A DNA stretch of 51,114 nt. Origin: JAHCIE01 sp034431435. GTDB taxonomy: Bacteria; Chloroflexota; Anaerolineae; Epilineales; JAHCIE01. The first letter of the stretch is position 1; each line of letters begins with the position of its first letter. Under the pieces are notes generated by a model that made no database searches, was not told the origin of the DNA, and saw only the letters and a program-made list of their open reading frames with translations. This document shows positions 22,847-30,540 of this stretch, one piece after another. Made by a program: the position numbers and the translations under genes. The stretch is from assembly GCA_034431435.1 (NCBI GenBank), contig DAOUDG010000023.1:1-51114 (forward strand), in the 5' to 3' direction.

Positions 22847-23665
22847 ATGACCGAGCGAGTGATTGTGGTGAAGGTGGGGGGCGGGGAGGGGGTGAACCTC
22901 GATACCGTGTGCGCGGATGTGGCGGCGCTGACGGCCGAAGGGCAGCCGGTGGCGCTGGTCCACGGTGGCTCGCACCTGACCAACGTCATGTCCGAGAAGC
23001 TGGGTATTCCCCCGCGCTTTGTTACCTCCGTATCGGGCCATACCAGCCGCTACACCGATCAAGCCACTCTGGACGTGTTCACGATGGTCTACGCGGGCCA
23101 GGTTAACAAGCGCATCGTCGAGCGGCTGCAAAGGCTCGGCTGCAATGCCGTGGGGTTGAGTGGCGCCGACGGGCGGCTGTGGAGCGGGCCGCGCAAGGAT
23201 GCCATCAAGATCATCGACGAGGAAGGTCGCCGCCGCATGCTGCGCGACGACTACACCGGGCGCATCGAGCGCGTCAACGCCGACCTGCTGCGAACGCTCC
23301 TGGCGGCGGGCTACACGCCCGTCCTGTGCCCGCCCGCCCTGTCGGACCAGGGCGAACTGATCAACGTTGATGGCGACCGCGCCGCCGCTGCCACCGCTGC
23401 CGCGCTGGGGGCGGCGACCCTGGTCATCCTCAGCAACGTGCCCGGCCTGCTCAAGAACTTCCCCGACCCAACCAGTCTGGTCACGCACATTCCCAAGGCC
23501 CAGATTGGCGACTACATGGTCTACGCCGAGGGCCGCTTCAAGAAGAAGATTCTGGGCGCGACCGAGGCCCTGAACGAGGGCGTGGGCCGCATCGTGCTGG
23601 CCGACTCGCGTGTCGAGCAACCCATCCGCGCCGCCCTGGCGGGCCAGGGCACGGTCATCGAGTAG
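22847..23665 (+). CDS. lysZ: LysZ, LysW-2-aminoadipate 6-kinase
   Basis: Phosphorylates the side-chain carboxyl of LysW-bound 2-aminoadipate. This 272-residue amino acid kinase of the ArgB fold has VVKVGGGEGVNLDTV (phosphate-binding Lys and Gly-rich loop), LVHGGSHLTN, GNAVGLSGADGRLW-type sequence, the NVDGDRAAAATAAALGA block and ILSNVPGLLKNF. The start at 22847 has GAGG 6 bases upstream; the longer frame from 22772 lacks support. It is separated from lysY by 75 bases and followed closely by the PhzF-like gene. Confidence 0.92.
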   Translation: MTERVIVVKVGGGEGVNLDTVCADVAALTAEGQPVALVHGGSHLTNVMSEKLGIPPRFVTSVSGHTSRYTDQATLDVFTMVYAGQVNKRIVERLQRLGCNAVGLSGADGRLWSGPRKDAIKIIDEEGRRRMLRDDYTGRIERVNADLLRTLLAAGYTPVLCPPALSDQGELINVDGDRAAAATAAALGAATLVILSNVPGLLKNFPDPTSLVTHIPKAQIGDYMVYAEGRFKKKILGATEALNEGVGRIVLADSRVEQPIRAALAGQGTVIE

Positions 23666-23681
23666 AAAGGGAGGGCATCGC

Positions 23682-24605
23682 ATGCGTCGCTACCGCTTCT
23701 ATCAACTGGACGTGTTCACCACTCGCCCCTTTGGCGGCAACCCACTGGCCGTCTTCGTGGACGCGCAGGGGCTGACGGACAACGAGATGCAGAGCATCGC
23801 GCGCGAAATGAACCTGAGCGAGACGACCTTTGTCCTGCCGCCTGGCGACCCCAAGGCTGACGTGCGCGTCCGCATCTTCACCCCCACCTACGAGATGCCC
23901 CTGGCGGGCCATCCGGTCGTCGGCACCCATTGGCTGCTGGCGGAGCTTGGCCGCTACAGCCTCAAGTCACCCACCACGCGCGTCATGGGCCAGTTGGGTG
24001 CGGGGACGCTGCCGGTGGATATTAGCGTGGAGGATGGCCGCGTGACGCAGGTGACGATGACCCAGGCGAAGCCCGTCTTCCGCGCCAGCATCCAGCCCAG
24101 CCACCTCCCTACGCTGGCCGAGGCGTTGGGATTGGTGACGGATGAACTGCGCGTGGGCAACCTGCTGCCACAGACGGTATCGACGGGCGTCCCCCAACTG
24201 ATGGTCCCCGTGAAGTCGCTGGATGCCCTGGGGCGCATCCAGGTGGGGGCGCGTCGCCTGGTCGAGATTGCCCATGAGGCCCACGCCCAGCTGGTCTATC
24301 CGTTCACCTTCCAGACTATTGCCACGAGCGCGCAGGTGCATGCCCGCGCCTTCCCTGTCGGCATGAATGTGCCGGAGGATGCGGCCACTGGCTCGGCGGC
24401 GGGTAGCCTGGGGGCATATCTCGTGCGTCACCGGGCTATCCCGCTGGGCAACCCGACGGGCTTCGTCATCGAGCAAGGGCTGGAGATGCACCGACCGAGC
24501 GTGATAAACGTCGAGGTGGACGGAACTCCCGACCACATTCAAGCGGTCCGCGTCGGCGGCACGGCGGTGACCATCATCGAGGGCGAGCTGCGCCTGCCGG
24601 GCTGA
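23682..24605 (+). CDS. PhzF-family isomerase/epimerase-like protein
   Basis: This 307-residue protein has the double hot-dog-like fold shared with diaminopimelate epimerase. It has YQLDVFTTRPFGGNPLAVF at the start, the proposed catalytic Glu47 in MNLSETTFVLP, RIFTPTYEMPLAGHPVVGTHWLL and the C-terminal EDAATGSAAGSLGAYLV. PhzF itself isomerises a phenazine precursor, but most family members have no known substrate. It lies between lysZ and lysJ in the same direction with an excellent ribosome binding site (AAGGGAGG), so it is made with the lysine enzymes. No known AAA step needs it. Confidence 0.88.
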   Translation: MRRYRFYQLDVFTTRPFGGNPLAVFVDAQGLTDNEMQSIAREMNLSETTFVLPPGDPKADVRVRIFTPTYEMPLAGHPVVGTHWLLAELGRYSLKSPTTRVMGQLGAGTLPVDISVEDGRVTQVTMTQAKPVFRASIQPSHLPTLAEALGLVTDELRVGNLLPQTVSTGVPQLMVPVKSLDALGRIQVGARRLVEIAHEAHAQLVYPFTFQTIATSAQVHARAFPVGMNVPEDAATGSAAGSLGAYLVRHRAIPLGNPTGFVIEQGLEMHRPSVINVEVDGTPDHIQAVRVGGTAVTIIEGELRLPG

Positions 24606-24615
24606 GATTGACCGT

Positions 24616-24635
24616 GGCCGGGGGGAAGACCGGCC
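24616..24635 (+). terminator. Short GC hairpin after the PhzF-like gene
   Basis: GGCCGG (24616-24621) and CCGGCC (24630-24635) pair around 8 bases. There is no U-tract, so this is a weak terminator at most. Confidence 0.3.
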
Positions 24636-24689
24636 CGTCGGGTCGCATCCTACTGGTAGGTCGGACTCGGTGAGTGAAAGGAGAGACAC

Positions 24690-24875
24690 ATGTCAACCCG
24701 TACCACCCTCCTCGAAGAGTTTACGTCCGATACCGGGACCCGCTATCAGCTGCTCTATACCCCTGGCAGCGCGGCCGCCTGGTCTATCGTTATCGCTGGT
24801 GAGCTGGATAGCAGCTACGACGACTATGGCGACGCCCGCCACGCCTGGGCTGAGACCCTGGCCGAGGCAGAGTAG
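24690..24875 (+). CDS. Small acidic protein (61 aa), unknown
   Basis: This short frame is preceded by a strong ribosome binding site (AAAGGAGAG, ~9 bases from the ATG) and lies between the PhzF-like gene and lysJ in the same direction. The protein is acidic, with no cysteines, signal peptide or membrane segment. The core YQLLYTPGSAAAWSIVIAGE looks like a small beta sheet, followed by a helix rich in Asp, Ala and Glu. It ends in a glutamate (LAEAE), which is superficially like the LysW tail, but it has no zinc knuckle and no EDWGE. I recognise no family. Confidence 0.65.
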   Translation: MSTRTTLLEEFTSDTGTRYQLLYTPGSAAAWSIVIAGELDSSYDDYGDARHAWAETLAEAE

Positions 24876-24879
24876 ATTC

Positions 24880-24941
24880 GTGAGGCGTGGAACCTGAACG
24901 GCGTCGAAGGTTCTCACGTTTCACCCTTCACGTCTCACGCT
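24880..24941. repeat. Palindrome and TTCACG repeats before lysJ
   Basis: CGTGAG...CTCACG with inner AACCT/AGGTT forms an imperfect hairpin (24880-24919). It is followed by CACGTTTCACCCTTCACGTCTCACGC, which resembles the block before lysW at 16622-16650. Confidence 0.4.
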
Positions 24942-24973
24942 GCCTGGACTGCGCGAACTACGGAGGATAACGC

Positions 24974-26185
24974 ATGCCCCTCACCACGGCCGAGATCATG
25001 GATCTGGAGAATCGCCACACATCGGGCGCGTACTCGAAGCGCCCCATCGCCATCGTGCGCGGCGAGGGCGCGCGGCTGTGGGACGCCGACGGCAAAGAGT
25101 ACATCGACTGCGTGGGCGGCCAGGGTTCGGCCAATGTCGGCCACGCCAACCCGGCTGTGGTGCGGGCCATCAGCGAGCAGGCGGCACGGCTCATGACCTG
25201 CAATGAGATCTTCTACAACGACCAGCGGGCGCGGGTCGAGGCAAAGCTGGCCGAGATTGCCCCGCCTGGCCTGGAGCGCGTCTTCCTGTGCAACTCCGGC
25301 GCGGAGGCGGTCGAGGGCGCGCTCAAGTTCGCCCGCCTGAGCACGGGCCGCACGGGCGTCGTCGCCACGGTGCGCGGCTTCCACGGGCGGACCATGGGCG
25401 CGCTGTCGGCGACGTGGGAGAAGAAGTACCGTGAGCCTTTCGCGCCCCTCATCCCCGGCTTCAGCCACATCCCGTACAACGACCTGGGCAAGGCGGCGGC
25501 GGTCATTGGCGACGCCACGGCGGCGGTGTTGGTGGAGGCGGTGCAGGGCGAGGGGGGCGTGCGCCCCGCCTCGCCTGATTACCTGTGCGGCCTGAATGAG
25601 CTTTGCCACGAGCGAGGTGCGCTGCTCATTCTGGACGAGGTGCAAACCGGCTTTGGCCGCACCGGGCGCATGTTCGCCGCCGAGCACTCCGGCGTGCGGC
25701 CCGACATCATGACCGCCGCCAAGTCCATCGCGGGCGGTCTGCCCATGGGGGCGGTGCTGCTGGGACCGCGCGTCGCGCCGATCGCGCCGCTGACCCACGG
25801 CGCGACGTTTGGCGGCAACCCTCTGGCCGCCGCGGCGGCGCTGGCGGCCATCGACTATATCGAGGCCCACGACCTGCCCGGCCACGCCGCGCGGCTGGGG
25901 ACGCATGCCCTGGCGCGGCTGCACGCCATCGACCACCCCTCCATCCGCGAGGTGCGCGGTCTGGGCCTGCTGCTGGGCGTCGAGCTGCGCCACCGCGTTT
26001 CGCCTGTCTTGCAGGCCCTGGCGGAGCGCGGCGTGCTGGCCCTACCCGCCGGTCCCAATGTCCTGCGACTTCTGCCACCCCTGGTCATCTCCCAGGCCGA
26101 CCTCGACACGGCCATCGACGCCATCCCCGCCGCCCTCGACGCGGCGGCCAGGATGGTGGAGGAAACCGCATCGACCGAAGGCTAA
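24974..26185 (+). CDS. lysJ: LysJ, LysW-lysine aminotransferase (PLP)
   Basis: Transaminates the LysW-bound semialdehyde to LysW-lysine with glutamate as donor. This 403-residue class III aminotransferase, ArgD-like, has VGGQGSANVGHANPAV, FLCNSGAEAVEGALKFAR, GFHGRTMGALSAT, the PLP-holding ALLILDEVQTGFGRTG and the Schiff-base lysine in TAAKSIAGGLPMGAVL, then HGATFGGNPLAAAAAL. It could serve arginine synthesis as ArgD; some organisms use one enzyme for both. CGGAGGA lies 7 bases before the ATG. It is the last lysine gene visible, with a terminator hairpin ~60 bases on. Confidence 0.9.
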   Translation: MPLTTAEIMDLENRHTSGAYSKRPIAIVRGEGARLWDADGKEYIDCVGGQGSANVGHANPAVVRAISEQAARLMTCNEIFYNDQRARVEAKLAEIAPPGLERVFLCNSGAEAVEGALKFARLSTGRTGVVATVRGFHGRTMGALSATWEKKYREPFAPLIPGFSHIPYNDLGKAAAVIGDATAAVLVEAVQGEGGVRPASPDYLCGLNELCHERGALLILDEVQTGFGRTGRMFAAEHSGVRPDIMTAAKSIAGGLPMGAVLLGPRVAPIAPLTHGATFGGNPLAAAAALAAIDYIEAHDLPGHAARLGTHALARLHAIDHPSIREVRGLGLLLGVELRHRVSPVLQALAERGVLALPAGPNVLRLLPPLVISQADLDTAIDAIPAALDAAARMVEETASTEG

Positions 26186-26247
26186 ATCGGAGCCGCCGAC
26201 CCAGGACGAATTTCAACTCACGCCAGATATGAGTAGAATCTAGCCAT

Positions 26248-26291
26248 GCCCGGGCGCCGCCCGTATCCTGGCGGGCAGCCGGGCGTTATTT
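26248..26291 (+). terminator. Terminator of the second lysine operon
   Basis: The outer arms GCCCGG (26248-26253) and CCGGGC (26279-26284) enclose further GC-rich pairs with an internal loop, followed by GTTATTT. Confidence 0.5.
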
Positions 26292-26340
26292 CACCCGATA
26301 AGTCTTACACAGGATAAGAGTAGGCTTCAGGAGGAGAACC

Positions 26341-26874
26341 TTGACCCGACAGTCGATTCGTATGGCGCTCATCGCCCTTATGGCCGCCCTCGGCGTCGTT
26401 GCGCTGGCCGCGTGTGGCGGCGCGGCCGCCAGTCAACCCCAGGCCGCCGCCCAGCCGGCCGCCAAGGCGCCGGCTGCCCAGGCTCCTGCGGCGGCGCAAC
26501 CGGCCGCCAAGGATGCCGTCGATTTCGCCGCCGTCGCCAAGGGTAACGATAAGCTCTTCGTGTCGGTGGATGATGTGAAGAAGGCCTTCGATGCCAAGCA
26601 GGACTTCATCCTCGTCGACGCCCGCCCGCCGTCGGACTTTGCCGTCGAGCACATTGCCGGTGCAGTGAACGTACCCTACTTCGAGGTAGATAAGCACCTG
26701 AGCAAGCTGCCCAAGGACAAGTGGATTGTCACCTATTGCGCCTGTCCCCACGCCGAGGCCGAGGAAGCCGCTCGCCAGCTGGTAAAGAACGGCTATACTA
26801 AGGTCAAGGTGATGGACGAGGGCTACTTCGGTTGGGTGGACAAGAAGTATCCGGTCGAAAAGAAGAACGGCTAG
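26341..26874 (+). CDS. Rhodanese-domain lipoprotein
   Basis: This 177-residue protein has a lipobox (VVALAAC, Cys ~25), an Ala/Pro/Gln linker (~27-58), then a single rhodanese domain (~65-170). The domain has FILVDARPPSDFAVEHIAGAVNVPY and the active-site loop YCACPHAEAEEAA with the catalytic Cys. It sits on the outer face of the membrane and may handle sulfane sulfur or simply bind. The start is TTG 26341, which has AGGAGGA 6 bases upstream; an ATG at 26362 is the alternative but has no ribosome binding site. A second lipoprotein gene starts 3 bases after the stop. Confidence 0.88.
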   Translation: MTRQSIRMALIALMAALGVVALAACGGAAASQPQAAAQPAAKAPAAQAPAAAQPAAKDAVDFAAVAKGNDKLFVSVDDVKKAFDAKQDFILVDARPPSDFAVEHIAGAVNVPYFEVDKHLSKLPKDKWIVTYCACPHAEAEEAARQLVKNGYTKVKVMDEGYFGWVDKKYPVEKKNG

Positions 26875-26877
26875 CCG

Positions 26878-27399
26878 ATGGGCTGGTGGAAAAAGATGCA
26901 CGCGGCGAGCCTCTGGCCCGCCGCGTGGCTTGTCGGCCTGCTGCTGACTCTGGCCGCCTGCGCGCCTGCGTCGGGGCCGGTCACGGTGCGCGTTGCTGAC
27001 GGCTCCCAGGAACTCGCCGGGCTGGACCGCGTGGTTGTGACGTTCCACGAAGCGGGCATCCACCGCCAGGGCCAGCCGCGCGACGAGGGCTGGACCGACC
27101 TTCCACTGACCGCGCCGACGATCGACCTGGGCGTGGCGGGCGCGGGGGGCGCGCCGGTTGCGCTGGGGACGCTGGATGCGGGGCCATACGACCGGGTGCG
27201 TGTCGAGGTAGAGAGCGTCTACGGCGAGCGTGGCGGCCAGCGCGTGCCGATTCGCAACATCGTCGAGCCGATCTATCTACCCGCGCCGCTCAAGGGCGGT
27301 CCGGCCGAGATCACGGTTGAACTGATTCTGCTGCCCCTGTCGAACCCATATGCCGAGGAGCGCTACGCCATCTACACCAGGGGCGTAGCGGTGCGCTAA
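26878..27399 (+). CDS. Lipoprotein with DUF4382-like domain
   Basis: This 173-residue protein has a signal peptide with lipobox LTLAAC. The following domain reads VTVRVADGSQELAGLDRVVVTFHEAGIHR, a tryptophan (GWTDLPL), IDLGVAG, then LDAGPYDRVRVEVESVY. This order (beta strand with VH, W, idL, lG-l-aG-Y-qvR) matches DUF4382-type extracytoplasmic domains; no function is known for them. It is co-transcribed with the rhodanese lipoprotein and ends before a perfect 14-bp terminator. Confidence 0.78.
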   Translation: MGWWKKMHAASLWPAAWLVGLLLTLAACAPASGPVTVRVADGSQELAGLDRVVVTFHEAGIHRQGQPRDEGWTDLPLTAPTIDLGVAGAGGAPVALGTLDAGPYDRVRVEVESVYGERGGQRVPIRNIVEPIYLPAPLKGGPAEITVELILLPLSNPYAEERYAIYTRGVAVR

Positions 27400-27443
27400 T
27401 GCGCCCTCGACGCGCATGACGAACGTCGAGGCGCAGACATAGC

Positions 27444-27477
27444 CGAGGGGCGAGACCCACCCAGGTCTCGCCCCTCG
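27444..27477. terminator. Bidirectional intrinsic terminator
   Basis: A perfect 14-bp stem (27444-27457 with 27464-27477) has a 6-base loop. It lies between the convergent lipoprotein (ends 27399) and response regulator (ends 27494) genes. Confidence 0.8.
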
Positions 27478-27493
27478 CGCCGTCACAGGGAGG

Positions 27494-28183
27494 TTAGTCG
27501 GGAGATACGAGGGTGTAGCCGTGGCGCGGCACGGTCCGCACGTAGCGCGGGCTGTGGGGTGTTGGCTCTAGCTTGGCGCGCAGATTCTTGACATGGGCGC
27601 GCACCAGGGCGTGCTGGCCGGTGCCGGGCGGGTAGCCCCACACATCCTGGAGCAGCCGGTCGGACGAGACGACCTGCCCGGCGTTGCGCAGCAGGTAGGC
27701 CAGCAACTTGAACTCGGTGGGCGTCAGCGGCACACCGCGATTGTCGACCTCGGCACGGCGGCCGCCGAGGTCGAGGCGCAATCGGCCGAGGGTCAGGGGT
27801 TGACTGCCCGCCCGATGGCAGCGGCGCAACAGGGCGCGGACGCGGGCCGCCAGTTCTTGAATGTCGAAGGGCTTGACGAGATAGTCGTCGCCGCCCGCAT
27901 CGAGGCCGCGCAGGCGGTCGGGCAGGCGGTGCTGCGCCGTCAGGAACAGTACCGGCGTGTCGGAAACGGTAGGGTCGGCGCGCAGTCGCCGGCAGACCTC
28001 CAGGCCATCTATGCCGGGCATCGCCATGTCCAGGACCACCAGATCGGGCAGCAGTTGGCGCGTGATCGTCAGGGCCTCAATCCCCGTGTTGGCCGTCACT
28101 ACTTCGTAGCCATTACGGACCAGGCTGCGGCTGAGGGTGCCGCGCACGTCCGTGTCATGGTCCGCCACCAAAATCGTCGCCAC
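27494..28183 (-). CDS. OmpR/PhoB-family response regulator
   Basis: This 229-residue protein has a receiver domain (~1-118): acidic pocket DHD at ~8-10, phospho-acceptor Asp52 in LVVLDMAMPG, Thr in FLTAQ and Lys in YLVKPFD. A winged-helix DNA-binding domain (~130-228) follows, with LTPTEFKLLAYLLRNAGQVVS and VRAHVKNLRAKL...YVRTVPRHGYTL. It is the partner of the histidine kinase directly upstream (8-base gap). No target operon can be named. The DNA-binding domain is full length. Confidence 0.93.
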   Translation of the reverse strand: MATILVADHDTDVRGTLSRSLVRNGYEVVTANTGIEALTITRQLLPDLVVLDMAMPGIDGLEVCRRLRADPTVSDTPVLFLTAQHRLPDRLRGLDAGGDDYLVKPFDIQELAARVRALLRRCHRAGSQPLTLGRLRLDLGGRRAEVDNRGVPLTPTEFKLLAYLLRNAGQVVSSDRLLQDVWGYPPGTGQHALVRAHVKNLRAKLEPTPHSPRYVRTVPRHGYTLVSPD

Positions 28184-28190
28184 AACAACC

Positions 28191-29252
28191 TCACTTCAGC
28201 GCCGTCTTCAGGGGGAGGCGCACACCAATGGTGGTTCCGATGCCGGGCCGGCTGGCCATCATGACCTGCCCACCGGCGCGTGTCAGGCTATCCCAGGCCA
28301 GGAACAGCGAGCCGCGCGTGTCAGGCGCGAAGGGCTGGACTGGCCGCCGCCGCCGGACCGTCACCGGCCCATTGTCGGCGATCGTGATGAGGATAGCGTC
28401 CTGGCGAAGCTGGCTCGCGATGCGCACTTCGCCCGACTCCTCGCGGGGAATAGCCTGCCACGCATTGACCAGCAAATGGACCCATGCTTCGGTCAAAGCT
28501 GCGGCGTTGGCGTGAACTGGCGGCAGGTTAGGCGCCAGCCGTGCCGTGAGACGGACCCCAGCCCCCTCAAGCTGGCTTGCTACCAAGCCCAGGGCCGCCT
28601 CGATAGTCGCATTCACATCGGCGCTCTCGGCCGCGCCGTCACTGTGGCTGAATTGCACCACGGACTGCACGGCGGTGCGGATTCGTTGGCCGGCGCGCTC
28701 GATGGCGCTCAGGCTGGCCTGCACGCCTGGGTCAAAAGGCTCGGTTTGCAGGAGTTGCGCCTCGCCGATGATGGTGGTGAGTGGATTATTGATGCGGTGC
28801 GCTACGCCTGCCACGGCATTGCCCGTCGCGACGTGTCGGCCCATTGCAGTGAGCCATTCTTGCAACTGCGCCGAGCGCTGGCGCTCGGCGCGCAACCCTG
28901 CCGTCAGGCACGCCACCTCAGACAGAAGGTCTAGCAGGCCGAGCTGCCAGGGCAGCGAGCCGCTGCCGATAGCGACGGTCGCGCCGCTGCCGGCCGTCAT
29001 GCCCTGAAACGTTGCCGCCCACACCGTCTCCCCGCCGCGCGTCTCGCGCAGTGGCTCGTGGCGGTCCAGCGCCTCGGTGGCGACGAGGGCTAGAGGTGCG
29101 CGCGCTGACGGTGGCCCGGCGAAGGCGACCCAGGTCAACTCCGAACGGGCTACCTCGCGCCCAACAACCCCGACGGCGCGGGCTGCCCCCAGGGCTACTA
29201 CCCGCTCAGTCGCGGCTTGCAAGCCGTCGTCGTGCTGCGGCTGACTCATCAA
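28191..29252 (-). CDS. Soluble sensor histidine kinase
   Basis: This 353-residue kinase has no membrane segment. The N-terminal ~115 residues look like a GAF-type sensor (GGETVWAATFQGMTAGSGATVAIGSG), so an intracellular signal is likely. The dimerisation helix carries His152 in AGVAHRINNPLTTIIGEAQLL. The ATPase domain shows the N-box HLLVNAWQAIPREE, the G1 box IADNGP and the end GGQVMMASRPGIGTTIGVRLP. The linker between the G boxes is short. It is transcribed ahead of its response regulator. The start is uncertain between the two adjacent ATGs (29252, 29249). Confidence 0.9.
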   Translation of the reverse strand: MMSQPQHDDGLQAATERVVALGAARAVGVVGREVARSELTWVAFAGPPSARAPLALVATEALDRHEPLRETRGGETVWAATFQGMTAGSGATVAIGSGSLPWQLGLLDLLSEVACLTAGLRAERQRSAQLQEWLTAMGRHVATGNAVAGVAHRINNPLTTIIGEAQLLQTEPFDPGVQASLSAIERAGQRIRTAVQSVVQFSHSDGAAESADVNATIEAALGLVASQLEGAGVRLTARLAPNLPPVHANAAALTEAWVHLLVNAWQAIPREESGEVRIASQLRQDAILITIADNGPVTVRRRRPVQPFAPDTRGSLFLAWDSLTRAGGQVMMASRPGIGTTIGVRLPLKTALK

Positions 29253-29352
29253 CAGTCCCCCCGCTCTCCCTCATGCAGTGTAACGAGAAGAAATGTGAAG
29301 ATGTTATGCGCCGCGGCGAGTCGTAGGGAAAGCGTCAGATAGATGGCGCTGG

Positions 29353-29381
29353 TTGCCCAATCGCGGGGGTGGCTCTATAAT
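29353..29381 (+). promoter_or_regulatory. Promoter of the SIS-domain gene
   Basis: TTGCCC (29353-29358) and TATAAT (29376-29381) are separated by exactly 17 bases, 45 bases before the ATG at 29426. It is divergent from the histidine kinase gene. Confidence 0.7.
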
Positions 29382-29425
29382 GGAGCAGCCTATCAACCTC
29401 TAATCGCCCACGCGGAAGGACCGCC

Positions 29426-30469
29426 ATGTCTACCTCATTCCTGCATAGCGAGATTCACGACCAGCCCGCTGTCCTGGCGCATCTGTTGGAGCAAGAGGCG
29501 GCGAACGTGCGCCACCTGGCGGAAGCGGTGCGCACCCACAACCCCAAATACGTGCTGATTGCCGCGCGTGGGACATCAGACAATGCCGGCGTCTACGGCA
29601 AGTACCTGTTTGGATCGCTGGTGGGCTTGCCGGTCGCCCTGGCTACCCCATCGCTGTACACCCTGTACAATCAACCGCCCCGCGTCGACGGCGCGCTGGT
29701 GATTGGCATCTCGCAGTCGGGCCAGTCGCCGGACATCGTGGCCGTCCTCGATCACGCACGGGAAGCGGGCGCTCCGACGGTCGCAATCACGAACGACCCT
29801 CAGTCGCGGCTGGCCCTCGCCGCCGACCACGTGATTCAATTGCACGCGGGGGCCGAGCGTAGCGTTGCCGCGACGAAAACCTATACGGCCCAACTGATGG
29901 TGTTGGCGATGCTGGCAGCATACGTGGCCGACAGCGCCGAGCATATCGACGCGCTGCAGCGCGTGCCTGAGGCCGTGGCGCGCACGCTCAGCCTGCACGA
30001 CTACGTGGCGACCATTGCCGAGCGGTATCGGTACATGGAGAAGTGCGTGGTCATTGGGCGGGGCTACAACTATGCCACGGCCTTCGAGCTGGCCCTCAAG
30101 CTCAAGGAACTGACCTACGTCCTGGCCGAGCCGTACTCGTCGGCCGACTTTCGCCATGGGCCGCTGGCCCTGGTAGAGGATGGCTTTCCGGTGCTGGTCA
30201 TGGCTCCCAAGAGCCAGGTCTACGCGGAGGTGGTGGACTTGCTGAAGGGGCTGGGCGTGCGCGGGGCGGAGCGGCTGGTGATCAGCGACGGCGAGGAGGC
30301 GCTGGCCGAGGCGCGCACGCCCATCGCGCTGCCTGTCAGCCTGCCAGAGTGGCTGTCGCCCTTCACGGCTATTATTCCCGGCCAACTGCTGGCGATGTCG
30401 TTGACTCTGGCGAAGGGCTATGAGCCGGATCACCCGCGCGGCCTGCGCAAGGTGACGGAGACACGCTGA
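29426..30469 (+). CDS. SIS-domain sugar isomerase/deaminase (GlmS C-terminal-like)
   Basis: This 347-residue protein consists of two SIS domains like the isomerase half of glucosamine-6-phosphate synthase, but without the glutaminase half. IAARGTSDNAGVYGKYLF, VIGISQSGQSPDIVAVL (phosphosugar Ser/Thr loop), ERSVAATKTYTAQL, VIGRGYNYATAFELALKLKEL and FRHGPLALVEDG are conserved landmarks. Such stand-alone proteins include NagB-II type glucosamine-6-phosphate deaminases and fructosamine deglycases. A role in amino-sugar turnover is likely; the exact reaction is open. Monocistronic, with its own promoter and terminator. Confidence 0.88.
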   Translation: MSTSFLHSEIHDQPAVLAHLLEQEAANVRHLAEAVRTHNPKYVLIAARGTSDNAGVYGKYLFGSLVGLPVALATPSLYTLYNQPPRVDGALVIGISQSGQSPDIVAVLDHAREAGAPTVAITNDPQSRLALAADHVIQLHAGAERSVAATKTYTAQLMVLAMLAAYVADSAEHIDALQRVPEAVARTLSLHDYVATIAERYRYMEKCVVIGRGYNYATAFELALKLKELTYVLAEPYSSADFRHGPLALVEDGFPVLVMAPKSQVYAEVVDLLKGLGVRGAERLVISDGEEALAEARTPIALPVSLPEWLSPFTAIIPGQLLAMSLTLAKGYEPDHPRGLRKVTETR

Positions 30470-30480
30470 CAGATAGGCGC

Positions 30481-30510
30481 GGCCCCGTGGCGTTCACATA
30501 CCACGGGGCC
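30481..30510. terminator. Intrinsic terminator between convergent genes
   Basis: A perfect 10-bp stem (30481-30490 with 30501-30510) has a 10-base loop, between genes ending at 30469 and 30541. Confidence 0.7.
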
Positions 30511-30540
30511 GGCAGTCTATCGGCGGGGGCTTGACGCGGG

